This document shows, piece after piece, positions 1-10,647 of a stretch of 64,000 nucleotides of DNA. Within the stretch, counting starts at the first letter, position 1, and the number at the start of each line of letters is the position of its first letter. Made by a program: the position numbers and the translations under genes. The notes beneath the pieces are model-generated. The model had not been told where the DNA came from. It was given only the letters and a program-made list of their open reading frames with translations, and did no database searches. The stretch is from Physcomitrium patens. Its lineage: Eukaryota > Streptophyta > Bryopsida > Funariales > Funariaceae. Location of the stretch: assembly GCF_000002425.4 (NCBI RefSeq), contig NC_037255.1:8190063-8254062 (forward strand). The letters run 5' to 3'.

Positions 1-48
1 TATCATGGATTACCTAAAGATATCATATCGGATAGGGGAACTCAATTT

Positions 49-894
49 GTGTCGAGATTCTGGAGGACTCTTTTCAAGATTTTAAAAGTGGACATAAAGC
101 TATCTTCAGCTTTCCATCCTCAAACTGATGGACAAACAGAGCGCGTAAACCAAGTCTTGGAGCAGTATTTAAGGTGTACCATCAACTATCAACAAGATGA
201 TTGGACAATCCTTCTGCCATTGGCAGAGTTTGCTTATAATAATACAGTACATTCTTCCACGCAAAAAACACCTTTCTTTGCCAATTATGGCTATCATCCA
301 CGACTTGATACTTTTGATTTTTCAAAAGTTGATAATCCTGCAGCAGAAGATATGGCAAATCGGTTGTCAGAGTTACATGCAATAATGAAGGCGCAGTTGA
401 AGAAAGCTCAAGAACGACAAAAGATAAATGCAGATGTATATCGTAAAGAGCAACCACAACTCAACGTGGGTGATAAGGTATGGCTACTTCGTCGCAATAT
501 CAAGACCACTCGACCTTGTGACAAATTGGACTATCATAGGCTTGGCCCCTTTTCTGTTTCTGAACAGATCAATCCAGTTGCATATCGGTTACATCTACCG
601 GAGTCAATGAAGATCCATCCTCTATTCCACGAGTCTCTTCTTGAACCATATAAGACAGTGGATATACAAGGAAGAAGACAAATGCCACCGCCTCCTATAG
701 AAGTAGATAATAATGAAGAATTTGAGGTGGAAGAGATATTAAACTCAAGGCGGCGCCGAAATAAGCTGGAATATCTTGTTCATTGGCGCGGATATGATAT
801 TAGTGAGCGCACATGGGAGCCATCCAGGAATCTAGCAAATGCATCAGCTAAAGTCAAAGTTTTTCATCAACGACATCCATCAAAACCAAGATGA
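49..894 (+). CDS. Pol C-terminus: integrase end plus chromodomain (retroelement fossil)
   Basis: The frame opens inside the integrase core (motif FHPQTDGQTER), continues through the integrase C-terminal region (VGDKVWLLRRN; HPLFHESLLEPY) and ends in a chromodomain (about residues 224-275, with EYLVHWRGYD and ERTWEP). In chromoviruses the chromodomain is thought to direct integration towards particular chromatin. The true start lies left of the window, so the methionine at 49 is internal to pol. The family call rests on these motifs and on three homologous copies in the right third of the window. Confidence 0.93.
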   Translation: MSRFWRTLFKILKVDIKLSSAFHPQTDGQTERVNQVLEQYLRCTINYQQDDWTILLPLAEFAYNNTVHSSTQKTPFFANYGYHPRLDTFDFSKVDNPAAEDMANRLSELHAIMKAQLKKAQERQKINADVYRKEQPQLNVGDKVWLLRRNIKTTRPCDKLDYHRLGPFSVSEQINPVAYRLHLPESMKIHPLFHESLLEPYKTVDIQGRRQMPPPPIEVDNNEEFEVEEILNSRRRRNKLEYLVHWRGYDISERTWEPSRNLANASAKVKVFHQRHPSKPR

Positions 895-988
895 AAACCT
901 CTCTTATAAAAGAGACAAGATTGAGGCAAGATAACATTCAATTTCCTATCCTTGTTTGTAACTTCTTTGCATTTGTGACGCTAATTAG

Positions 989-1411
989 ATGGAGAGCCAA
1001 CAACCAGCGGATTCAACTCAAGAACCTTCGTTTGCTGACTTATCGGATGAGACATTGCGATTGTCACAACCTTCAAGTCGACGCAACCGAGATGAAGACC
1101 CTCAAGAACGACATGTTCTTCCTCGAATAGATGGTGAGATACAACGCATTTGGTATCACGACCTTGGAAGAGATTCTCGATGTTTGGTGATATTATTGGA
1201 GATAGGAACGACTCCTGATGGTGTTTCAAATGTATTATTTGAAGGAAGTTATGAAGGCCTCAACAGTGATCAAATAACAGGGTGGTCTTCTCGCCCTGGA
1301 ATGGGACACTATCGATGGCTAAGAGGACCCATCAACTATCTTCGAAGAGAACAAAGATCAGAGTATGTAGCAAATACAATTCGCCGTATATTAGATTTTC
1401 TCAATATATAA
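989..1411 (+). CDS. Small extra gene between pol and the 3' LTR, function unknown
   Basis: This 140-codon frame starts 94 bases after the pol stop, in a different frame, and ends 40 bases before the LTR. The protein is polar, with a Ser/Arg/Asp-rich N-terminal third and a more conserved C-terminal part (HVLPRIDGEIQ, FEGSYEGLN, GWSSRPGMGHYRWLRGP, RRILDFLNI). I see no signal peptide, membrane span or zinc motif, so it does not look like an env gene. Related sequence sits in the same place in the other three family copies (48689-49111, 58690-59099, 62619-62990). I do not recognise the family. It may be expressed by reinitiation or from a subgenomic RNA; that is inference. Confidence 0.75.
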   Translation: MESQQPADSTQEPSFADLSDETLRLSQPSSRRNRDEDPQERHVLPRIDGEIQRIWYHDLGRDSRCLVILLEIGTTPDGVSNVLFEGSYEGLNSDQITGWSSRPGMGHYRWLRGPINYLRREQRSEYVANTIRRILDFLNI

Positions 1412-1451
1412 TCACCGCTCCTCGTAGAACTCGTCCCTAGAAGGGGGGTAA

Positions 1452-1989
1452 TGTCACGGACATACATATAATTACCTATATGAATAGATAAAAGTATGTA
1501 AAAGTAGATAAAAATAGGTTAATTGTGTAATATCTTCTAGAGAAGCTTCTTAGAAGCTTCATAGATGCTGCTTTGACTTTATAGGAGTCTATAGTTGACT
1601 TTTAGGCTAGAAACTTGGTCAACAAGTTAGCCATGTGCCACACATGTTGGAAGCTTAAAGAACAAGCTAACTACGTGGTCCATCCATAGAAAACTTGCCT
1701 TGTAAGCAAAGGCATGTGGCCTAGAAAGTCAACATATATTGGAGGTCTTATAGAACATCGCCATGTGGCTTCTAGTTAGATAGTATATATAGAGGCAAGA
1801 GTGAAGCCCTCTTCACTCTTGTCAACTCCTTTCTTGCTTCTAGTCTAGTTTCAAGGGTCTCTAGTTTTCTTGTATTTTGGCAATAGCCATTCTAATTTCT
1901 TTCTTAATATACATATTTTTATTTTGTCCTATTTCTTTGGGAAAAGTCTCACTTACTCTTTAGCTTTCATCGAGTTCTTGTCCTTAACA
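1452..1989 (+). repeat. LTR of the chromovirus family (3' LTR)
   Basis: It starts TGTCACGGAC right after a polypurine tract and ends TCCTTAACA. It carries a TATATATAGAGGCAAGAG block near 1783, a likely promoter, as expected in an LTR. Near 1632 it contains the palindrome CATGTG-CCA-CACATG. About 538 bp, against 547 bp for the LTR at 43298 and 552 bp for the one at 62026. Confidence 0.9.
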
Positions 1990-2360
1990 CCATGTGCCAC
2001 ACATGTTGTTAGCTTGAAGATCAAGCTAACTATGTGGCCCACACGTAGAAAAACTTGCCTTGTAAGTCAAGGCACGTGCCCTACAAAGTCAACACATATT
2101 GGAGGTCCTATAGAATGTCGCCATGTAGCCCCTAGTTAGAGAGTATATATAGAGACAAGAGTGAAGGCTTCTTCACTCTTGTCAACTCCTTTCTTGCTTC
2201 TAGTCTAGTTTCAAGGGTCTCTAGTTTTCTTGTCTTTTGGCAATAGCTATTCCAATTTCTCTTTCAATATATATACTTGTTTATATATATTTTTTTACCT
2301 CTCTTTGAGTGAAGGCTGACTTGTGTGAATTGTTTTTTCATCGAGTTCTTGTCCTTGACA
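1990..2360 (+). repeat. Second, 5'-truncated LTR of the same family
   Basis: From CCATGTGCCACACATG onward this repeats the LTR just upstream, starting about 180 bases inside it and running to the normal LTR end (GTCCTTGACA). The join falls exactly at the end of the first LTR. The simplest reading is that the element at 1-1989 inserted into the LTR of an older copy in the same orientation; the rest of that copy would lie left of the window. A tandem LTR from recombination is the alternative. Confidence 0.8.
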
Positions 2361-5281
2361 TTTAATTACTTGGACCTCTACTTTATCCTAATTGAAATTC
2401 TATTATTATTGATTAAAATCATTAATAGTAGTAAATTCTTATTTAATTTATATTCTATCATAAGATTAAGCTAGTAGCTATATTAATTGCTAGCTTGGTT
2501 GCTATTCTGCCATTGTTTATTTTTAATCCACTTAAAAGATACATTCAAGATTTTAGCAGTTTGTTCTTATTCTTAACATACTTTGGTTTGACTTCTACTT
2601 GACTTGGGATTTTGGCAATCTTCCCTTTTACTCACTTGAGATTAGTAATCTTGATTAGAACAAAGCTCTTTATTCTTAAGATTCTATTGAATCACTTTCT
2701 TTGAATAATGCAAAGATATAATTTGTAACTTTATATTATAATATAATTATTAGATAAAAAAAATAAGGATTATATTATAGAGAGCTTAATTGGAAATATT
2801 ATAGCAAGTAACTTTAGAAATATAGATAATAGTTAAGAGGATAGTAAAATTAATAAGTGCTAATGCTATTTTTTTACAAAATAGACTTTCATATACTTTG
2901 TAGAGCCATAAATAAGACAAAAAGTAGAATTAAAAAAAATTAATATCATCAATATTACAAAATAAAAGAAAATAGTGATTTTTGATTAAAAAAAATTACC
3001 TAGAAAAATTAGATGTTGATACCTAAAGAAGATTGATTATCAATATAGGATGAAATTTGACTATGAGGTATAAAACCACGTCCTTACAACAAATCCAAGG
3101 TTTTTGATAGATTGAAGAGCAAGATTTGAATTCAAACTAGAATAAGATTTTTTGAACATTAGTTTTAAGTGATTTGAGTTTGTAACTTTCTAAGAGCTTT
3201 ATAAAGTTAAGGTTGTCATAGAATAATTGTGGATTTTGAGAAATAAAAAGAATTCATAATTTGAAGCATTTTATAAGATTTATAGTGGATCTACAGTTGA
3301 AAATTTGTGGATTTGTGATTATAATTGTAGCAAATGTATATTATAAGTTTGAATTTGATTGAATGGTTATTTTGAGGATTATTGAAACTAAAGTGGATTG
3401 AAATCTTGGTGTTAAGGACATGAATCTTGAAGAATCAAAAAACTTAATATACTCTTGTATAACCCAAAAAGAGTGAATATTAACTCAAAATTAATACTAA
3501 AATGGCTATTAAAATTTGATTAAAATATATTTATGATTATTTAATAATTATTTTAAAATTATTCAAAATATAATAATATTATCAAAGATTTTTTAAAGAC
3601 CATTAATAAGATATAACAAAGTGAATTAGAAAAAATATAAGCATATTTAAGAAAGATTTAAAAAATATGTTTTTAGCAAAAATTTACTTTAAAAGCTAGA
3701 AATTAATATTTGGAGAAGACTAGTTGTGAATTAGGATCAAAATCAGATCCTAAGGCTAAAATTCTTAAAAGTCGGACACCTATGGCAATTCCAAGGTTCT
3801 TTTATTGATAAAAAATAAGATTGGAGAGGAGATTCTACAAGATTTGTTTAAATGTTAATCTTTTGTAATTTGGATTAATATTGAGTTGTTGAAGGCTTTT
3901 TAAAAATATAGGTGCTTAAATCAATTTAGGATTTAGAAAAATAAAAAATAATTTATATATTTATAGGTTTTGTAAGTCTTGTAGCACATTAATAGGTGAA
4001 ACTTTGTAGGATTGTGTATTTTCTTGCCTCTTATATGTTTTGTAAACTTGAAATCAATTCATGATTAGATTGAAGTTTTAGGGCAATTAAACCATGTAAA
4101 AATGAGATAAAATTATTGGTAGATTAAAATCAAGGTTGGAAAAAAAACAGCCAACATCCAAGCAAATTAGGATCCTTTTCTTCCAATTAGTAAGTTGGAT
4201 TCTTTTCAAATTTCTTGTGCTTGTTGTTGACTAGTAGATTGTTATGTATAGAAATTTTGAAATAAAATTTATATTTTGACAAATAATTACTGAGGTTTTA
4301 AAACTAATGTAGAATTTGGTTACGATTTCATTAGAATTTTTTAAAATTTGGTTAAATTTTAATTGGGATTTTAAAAAATTTATTTAGGATTTTATTAGGA
4401 TTATTAAGATTTACCTAAGATTTGATTAAGATTTACTTAGAATTTGATTAGAATGTTCTTAGAATTTATTTAAGGATTCCTTAGAATTTGATTAGAATGT
4501 TCTTAGAATTTATTTAAGGATTCCTTAGAATTTCTTTATAGTTTCTTTAGAATGTATTTTTGAAGATTTTTTTTGAGGTTTCTTTAAAAAAAATATTATT
4601 TTTTTATATAGCCTTTAGAATATTTTTAGGATTTCTTTTAGTTCTTTATGATTTTATAAAGGTTTATTAGAATTTTATTAAGGTTTGAGTAAAATTATTA
4701 AAGTTTTATAATTATTTATTTAGAATTTTATTTAAAAAAATTAGATTCTTTGTTTGTTGCAAAATACAAGTTATCTTCTAGAGGTAGACATCTAATGTGC
4801 TCTTAAACAAAACATGTATTACAACATTGTAGAGGATTCTAAGGGAGAACATGGGCTTTAATCTTAGCTATGGTCCAATTTAGAGCTAGTTTAGTGAAGG
4901 TGGTAGAGTTAGCAATAGATTTTTTGAGTTTTCTCTTATGAGCAACATAAACATGCCTCACAATGTGTACTTCTGGTGAAATTTATTTTTTGTGTATGTT
5001 CTCCAATGGACATAGTTAACCACTTACATTTCTAATCCGTTGCAACAAAATCATCAATGACAAACACCTGAAATGATTTCAAAAACATTTGATCACCAAA
5101 TTGCTGTGTACAATATCTTACACGTCAATAATGTTCTAAGGCACTATCATCTCAAAAAAATAAAAAATTGCAATTTGTATGAAGATCAAAATCAAAGTTA
5201 TCATGACAGAAATGAAATCCAAAACTGGGGTTTGACAGAAGGATAAGAGAAAGATCAATTTAATGACCTCAACCTTTGTGA
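2361..5281. other. AT-rich intergenic DNA with decayed repeats
   Basis: I see no gene here. The tract is very AT-rich and full of degenerate AATTTAG/TTAGAATTT-like words. About 3640-3910 is a diverged relative of about 42620-42910 (shared ATTCCAAGGTTCTTTTA and TTTGGATTAATA). A 44-bp exact tandem duplication lies at 4441-4528. Confidence 0.6.
4441..4528. repeat. 44-bp exact tandem duplication
   Basis: Positions 4441-4484 and 4485-4528 are identical copies of a 44-base unit beginning AATTTGATTAGAATG. A partial third copy of the AGAATTT word follows. Likely a slippage or local duplication product. Confidence 0.95.
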
Positions 5282-5617
5282 TTAAAGCCTAATTATCAAA
5301 TTCACCCAAACGAGCATCGCAAACAAGAGCTTCAATCTGATGCCACAGGCATTACAAACCTTCATTCTACACACACAAGTATGATGATTTTCACAATCCT
5401 GTTGAGGGTCCAGCATCAACACTTTCCGAGTATGTCTGCTTCGAAGCCGAAGAATCTGGATTGAGGGTGGAGTAGAGTCAGGAGCCACGGAGACAACGCC
5501 GAAGTTGATAACAAAAAATAATAGCCCTATAAAATACTGCTCGGAGCTCACACAAAAAAACAGATCCAGGGAAACCAGAGTGCAAAGCAGCGCCCATGCG
5601 TGGCAGCAGTGTTGCAA
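5282..5617 (-). CDS. Uncertain small frame, possible secreted Cys-rich peptide exon
   Basis: This 111-codon frame has a hydrophobic N-terminus (about residues 7-25), a second hydrophobic block (about 28-45), then a basic stretch and six cysteines (CENHHTCVC, CNACG). It is in normal-composition DNA, unlike the AT-rich tract beside it. I do not recognise the family. A possible splice donor (AAG|GTTTGT) lies inside it, so it could be a first exon or a chance frame. No neighbour gives a functional hint. Confidence 0.2.
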   Translation of the reverse strand: MQHCCHAWALLCTLVSLDLFFCVSSEQYFIGLLFFVINFGVVSVAPDSTPPSIQILRLRSRHTRKVLMLDPQQDCENHHTCVCRMKVCNACGIRLKLLFAMLVWVNLIIRL

Positions 5618-8600
5618 TGGCGCAAAGGAGCTTCGAAGGGTCCGCTTCTAAGGCTTATGAGAGGAGTCAGCTTCGACTGTCACCATTCACCAACATCCAT
5701 CGTGGAAGTCATTCAATTCAATGTGGAAGCAACGCCACCCGTGGCTGTGATTATGGTGGAGGATCGAAGTTGATAGGAACCGGAAGCACGTTGACACAAC
5801 TCATGCTACTCTTCATTTCCATCCTTAAATCGAGAAGTTTTTGACGAGTTTTGTGGTGTGATCTGTACGGAGAGGAAGATTGTGATTCTATTGTCAGTTC
5901 TATATATATATATATATATATATATGTTTATTTATTTATATTGCCTTTGTTCGTGCATGGGTCAGCATGGTTTCATAATCAAGAACTGATCACGTTGTTT
6001 CCGCTGCAACGCTGGGCGCCAGTTGTGAGCCGATGAGGATCACATTCTGAGCTGGGCAGGCAATTCCACTAAGCCAATTTCGCACCAGTAGAAACACACA
6101 GAAAAAAAAGAAAAATAATGAAAAATAATAACAAAATAAAGGTATGTCATTGTTGCTTTTTTGCTGTTACACCAATCCATTAGATACTTAACGTGATGCA
6201 GGTCTTCGCTTTCCATGCAAAAGAATTTCTCACCAGAATCCAAACCATGTGTATGAAGCCCACAAGCACAAAGATCATATAAATAATATTAATAATAATA
6301 TTAATTATCATACTACGACGCTTTTGATTGACATTGCATATCTCACTTTTGCACACTTTATACACATCCACGGAAGATCCATGAAAGCCACGTGAAAGCG
6401 GCTGCAAATTGTGTGGCCACAGGATCGAGGAGTTCGAAGCCACTATCTCATTGGGTGCTGCAGGCTTTCTACTGCTCCGATGGGATAGTTGCGCTTTTTA
6501 ATTTCGCATCGTGTGACAGGGCAACATGAAGCTAACGAACCAGGCTGCTGGTTGGGACCCAGAGGAGGGGAGAAATTCTTTTTTTACCAACTCCTCTCTC
6601 AAATCTTGACAGGTCAGTTGAAAGAATTGAAGAGCTCACCAGAATTCCCTTTCCAGCCATCTAAATAAAAGCTTCAATCTGTCTACATGCGCTTGTGGCG
6701 AGAACATATGTGTGCCTATTTTGGAACAGGCCAACCACTCTGTCCCGTTTACTTTACAGTCTATATATTTTCGAAATTTACAGTTGTGATTTAATTGAGT
6801 GGGGGGGAGGATTAGGTGTGGGTGTAGGGTACTGTGGTAAGACGCAACGACAAGAAAGGATTACTTTGCGGTAGTCATGTTTTTCTAAAAGTAACAAACA
6901 CCGTACAGGAGCATTATCTTAGGCATAAATGCCAGACCAAAGAAGAATTCGAAGACTATCAAATAGGGGGAAACACACTCAGGCGGGAATCACTGGGAAG
7001 CGTAATCAGCGAGGTGATCAGGCGAGAAAGGGGAGTGTTGCGTGGTAGTGATGGTCCTTTACGGCAATTGTTAAATGAAAAAGCTCAGCTCTGGAGAATA
7101 GCGCCGGTTACATTCATGAATGAATCGCCTTTTGAGGGTGAATCTGCACAGATCAGCTGCATCGGTTCCCTTCACACAAACACTGATTAAGTTCGACGCA
7201 CAAAATCTTGCGAAAGCAACTGGATATCTGCATGGCCGCCAATAGCCTAAATCCAGGTGTTGAGCAACGACGACCATGTAAATAATTGGATGGTTCGATT
7301 CGGCAACTTCGGACCTGGCTTCCATTCGGCCGGTTGCGAGTTCAGGGTGATTCTACCTGCGAGGGAATAATTCGTCAGTTTTCAATCCCTGTGTGTGAAC
7401 CTGGCAATCTCGCTTAGAAGATGGTTGCGCACATGACATCTCTGGCACCACATGACTAAAACCCAGTCCGCAACAGGGTGTCTCTTTTCTGGAGAATATA
7501 ATTCCACGTCATTGCTTATGCGGTAATTAGTTCTCCTCACCTCCTTTGTGAATATGGTTTCCAGTACTCTACCATGAATTTTCGGGTATAGAACTGCGCT
7601 GTCGAGGAGAGAGTGGGATTCAATCAATCACACGATCTGCTATGCTAGAATGTGATGATCCTTGAACCAGAGTTGGAATTTTACAGTAGCAGGTTGGGTG
7701 TTGTTCCCAAGTCCCAGTAAACGTCATGGGATTACTTTACGGTCAATGAATGAGAAAGATAAGAACGCGCAACATGCGGATCGGAAAGTTAAATTGTGGA
7801 ATTTGAGGCGCTGAAGTGTAGGAATAGAGGCAGAAAATGCTAAGGGATACCTTTTCAAAGGCCTAGACAAATCCAGAAATAGCCATTATTCATTGAACTA
7901 TTCGACGGCAATCTGAATGCCAACTCACCTTTCAAGTTCCCCGTGAACATAAATTAAGAAAGCAGGGATCACCGTTTCCTTGCACGCCTTCCTTGCACGC
8001 CTCCCTTGCATCATCTGCCTTGTCTTCCATCTTGTCGACCATCGCCTTTTGCGTGTTCGCTGCCTCCGGGGGTGTGCTTATCATCAAAATCGAGCTTCGG
8101 CACGACCCCTTTCAGTCCTGCTTATGACGTCAACTATTCCTTAGTTTGAGACGAGAGACGTTCGCTGCATCGGGTATGTACCATAGTCTCCACCAATTGT
8201 TGCATGTGACTTGCGCTGATAAAAATCTTTAGCGGACTTAGCGCTAAACACACCTCACCAGACTTGACGTGATTCATTCTAACTTGACGTCAAGAGCATC
8301 TTCCACCAGACTGGCGTCTGCAAGTGAGAAAGACCACACTGATCCCTAAACCCTCTGAGAAGCACCATATTCTTTCAGTGGTTATTAAAGCAGTGTCATG
8401 TGTCTCCTCTTCTTTCAGCTGCACCGTGCGCTTCAAACGTCTGATTGTGACCGTTTCTCGCTGTGATGGTGTGTTGTTGTTGTTGTTGTTGTTGAATGAT
8501 GGTGTTTGGAGCTGTGAGGTTTCCTCGCAGGAGGAGCCGTATGTGGTTTCACTTCATTCAAACACTGCCTGAGCTCATGGTGCTTGTTCACATGAGTTTA

Positions 8601-9252
8601 CTATGGAATTTGCAACTTTAAATTCACGCTTCAATGGTCTCTTCTACTGACAATTCGCCTACAGACTAGCTAGTGAAATCCTTCCTGTCTTCTTTAGTTA
8701 TTCTTCATGAAGCACTTCGAAGACCAATGTGCTTTTCATCTAACATCCTGGTCGATATCTCCGATTCATTGCGTAATAGAAGTATTCAAAGCGGTGCTCC
8801 GTAAACGAACATGCTGAGTAAAAGTACATATGCACCTTACATGACATGGTCACTGTCAATGTTCTGACTGCCTCTGATGCAGATTTAACTTGCAACTGAG
8901 GTTTACAACAGAGCTTAGCTAAATTCATGTTACGTGGGTTCAAAGTCTAAGAGCAATATTGCTCGATGATACCATATAACTTATCACCCACCATTGATAT
9001 ACGCATTCTAATTCACAATCTACATTGAGCAACACTGTAGAAATTTATTGCTGAATCAGTTCAAAGAGAGATTCATACTCAGTGCATGGTAATTCGTTAT
9101 CTTGTAAGGAAGAATTCATGAATTTATTGTGTGTCGGATGCACTGGTGTGGACAGAAGCCATGGAGTACACCATCAACCTGTTCAGTCGCTGAATCTGAA
9201 GCACAGAGAGGAGATTGTTTTCTCGCTTTTTCTTTCCAACTGCCTCGAAGAG
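5618..9252. other. Non-AT-rich stretch without a supported gene; upstream region of the KAI2-like gene
   Basis: Composition here is like the gene island, but the frames are short (at most about 118 codons, at 6834-7190) and resemble nothing I know. A TA microsatellite lies at 5901-5925, a G-rich patch at about 6801-6832 and a short TTG run at about 8474-8495. Part of it probably holds the promoter and 5' UTR of the hydrolase at 9253. Confidence 0.5.
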
Positions 9253-10325
9253 ATGCCGAGCCCGTTGCTCTCCACGCACAATGTTACTGTGCTGGGCAAC
9301 AGGAGTGATCCAGTCGTGGTGCTGGGGCATGGCCTTGGAACCGACCAATCAGTGTGGAAGTACACTGTGCCGTCTTTGGTGAATCAGAACTTCCAAGTTG
9401 TGCTTTACGACACGATGGGAGCGGGTTCTACCGAGACTTCTGACTTCAACTTTAAGAGATACTCTTCACTTCAAGGACACGTTGATGATCTGTTGGCTAT
9501 TCTCGACGAGCTGGAAATAGAAAACTGTGTGTATGTGGGACACTCAATGTCAGGAATGATTGGTGTTCTAGCTTCCCTCGAACGGCCTGACCTGTTTCGG
9601 AAGCTTATCCTTCTATCCGCATCCCCGAGGTAACATCTAGAACCTTTACATGCAGCTGGTTGCACCACTCGTTAATGAATTTGCCTCCAGTCTGGGTTGC
9701 ACAATGAAATGGTTACTCAGAACGATTGTTGGCTCTTCCTGGAACAGATACCTAAACGATTCTTCTTATTATGGAGGATTTGAGCAGGAGGATCTCGATC
9801 AGCTCTTTTCCAGCATGAGGTCGAACTTCAGTGCTTGGGTTTCGGGTTTTGCAACAGCGGCTGTTGGGACTGATATTCACGATGAAGCAGTGCAAGAATT
9901 CAGCAGCACTTTCATCTCAATGAGACCAGACGTCGCTCTTAGAACCTCCCAATTCGTATTTCAAAGTGATTTTCGAAGCATTTTGTCCGAGGTAAGACAT
10001 GAATCCACAGGAAAGGTGGAGGACATCCTCATGCGTGGCATCGTCTCTGAGTTTTATCAGGAATATGCTAGTATTTTTCTTTTCCGTCAAGTTGTTTTCT
10101 ACTAATCAAAGAGCTGTAATGGCTGATGATGCACAGGTGACAGTACCATGTCACATTGTTCAATCTCGCAAAGACATTGCCGTGCCAATTGAAGTGGCGG
10201 AGTACCTGCGATGCAACCTAGGGGGGTGGACATCCGTAGATATTTTGCAAACTGATGGTCACTTGCCACAGCTGAGTTGTCCAGAATTGGTGGTGCCGGT
10301 TCTCCTCCACTGCATCGACTCATGA
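9253..10325 (+). CDS. KAI2/D14-like alpha/beta hydrolase (putative karrikin/strigolactone-type receptor)
   Basis: Three exons: 9253-9629, 9748-9991 and 10137-10325; introns of 118 and 145 bases have GT/AG ends. The joined frame is 269 codons, the family's usual size. It follows the KAI2/D14 plan: N-terminus [11 protein letters not shown], oxyanion loop [11 protein letters not shown] (25-35), nucleophile elbow GHSMSG (Ser98), lid region [14 protein letters not shown], Asp220 (SRKDIAVP) and His249 (DGHLPQL). The catalytic triad is complete. In this family the protein binds and slowly hydrolyses a butenolide ligand and signals through an F-box partner, in nucleus and cytoplasm. The ATG at 9253 was chosen because family similarity starts there, although the frame is open upstream to 9082. 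KAI2-like versus D14-like assignment needs a tree; bryophytes are known to carry expanded KAI2-like families. Confidence 0.93.
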
Positions 10326-10488
10326 TCTATCCAAAACAGCCATCGACGAACCGATAATAGGCAATGCTGGTCTACAGATTCTTCTACAACACTTCTCGTG
10401 ATACCTTGTAATAATACTATATACCCTCAAGCAGTTTTGTTTCACAGTATTCCCCATAAAATTCTTCGACTAATAATCAAGGGCTTGT

Positions 10489-10647
10489 ACAAGGGGCACT
10501 TAATCCTTCTGCTCAGTTAAACGGGACTGTCGTCGCTGGTGGGAGGGGTGGGTTTCAGGAGAGCATTTACATTCTATGGGATTCAACCACCCTACCAGTT
10601 GCGACAGTCCAGCTTAACTGGATGAAGGGGAAGCTGAGTGCCCTTGT
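10489..10647 (+). ncRNA. Long miRNA-precursor-like hairpin
   Basis: Two arms of about 65-70 bases fold back around a short loop (about 10560-10580). The core pairs 10514-10540 with 10594-10620 over 27 positions: 22 Watson-Crick, 2 G-U and 3 mismatches by eye. Pairing goes on outwards (AAGGGGCACT against GAGTGCCCTTG) and inwards as imperfect stem. Size, small mismatches and loop fit a plant miRNA precursor. It starts 163 bases after the stop of the KAI2-like gene on the same strand, so it may lie in that gene's 3' UTR or be its own unit. The other strand would also fold. I do not recognise the mature sequence. An inverted repeat from a transposon is the alternative. Confidence 0.55.

Larger units (their letters stand above)
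1..1989 (+). mobile_element. 3' part of a Ty3/gypsy chromovirus LTR retrotransposon
   Basis: Visible parts in order are the end of the integrase and a chromodomain (49-894), a small extra frame (989-1411), a G-rich polypurine tract (about 1439-1449) and the 3' LTR (1452-1989), which starts TGTCACGGAC and ends in ACA. The element begins left of the window, so its 5' LTR, gag and most of pol cannot be seen. The visible coding parts look whole, so this is one of the younger copies here. The same family occurs at 43298-58434, at 58632-62025 with its split LTR, and from 62026 to the right edge. Confidence 0.93.

Noticed and set aside
6834-7190. 118-codon plus-strand frame
   Set aside because: No motif, no splice-supported extension, no known family; a chance frame in GC-richer DNA is more likely.
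8474-8495. TTG repeat as a coding Gln or Leu tract
   Set aside because: The surrounding frame (8324-8572) has no other support; read as a simple repeat upstream of the hydrolase gene.
9082-9252. Upstream in-frame extension of the KAI2-like gene
   Set aside because: Similarity to the KAI2/D14 family begins at the methionine at 9253; the extra 57 codons do not look like the family.
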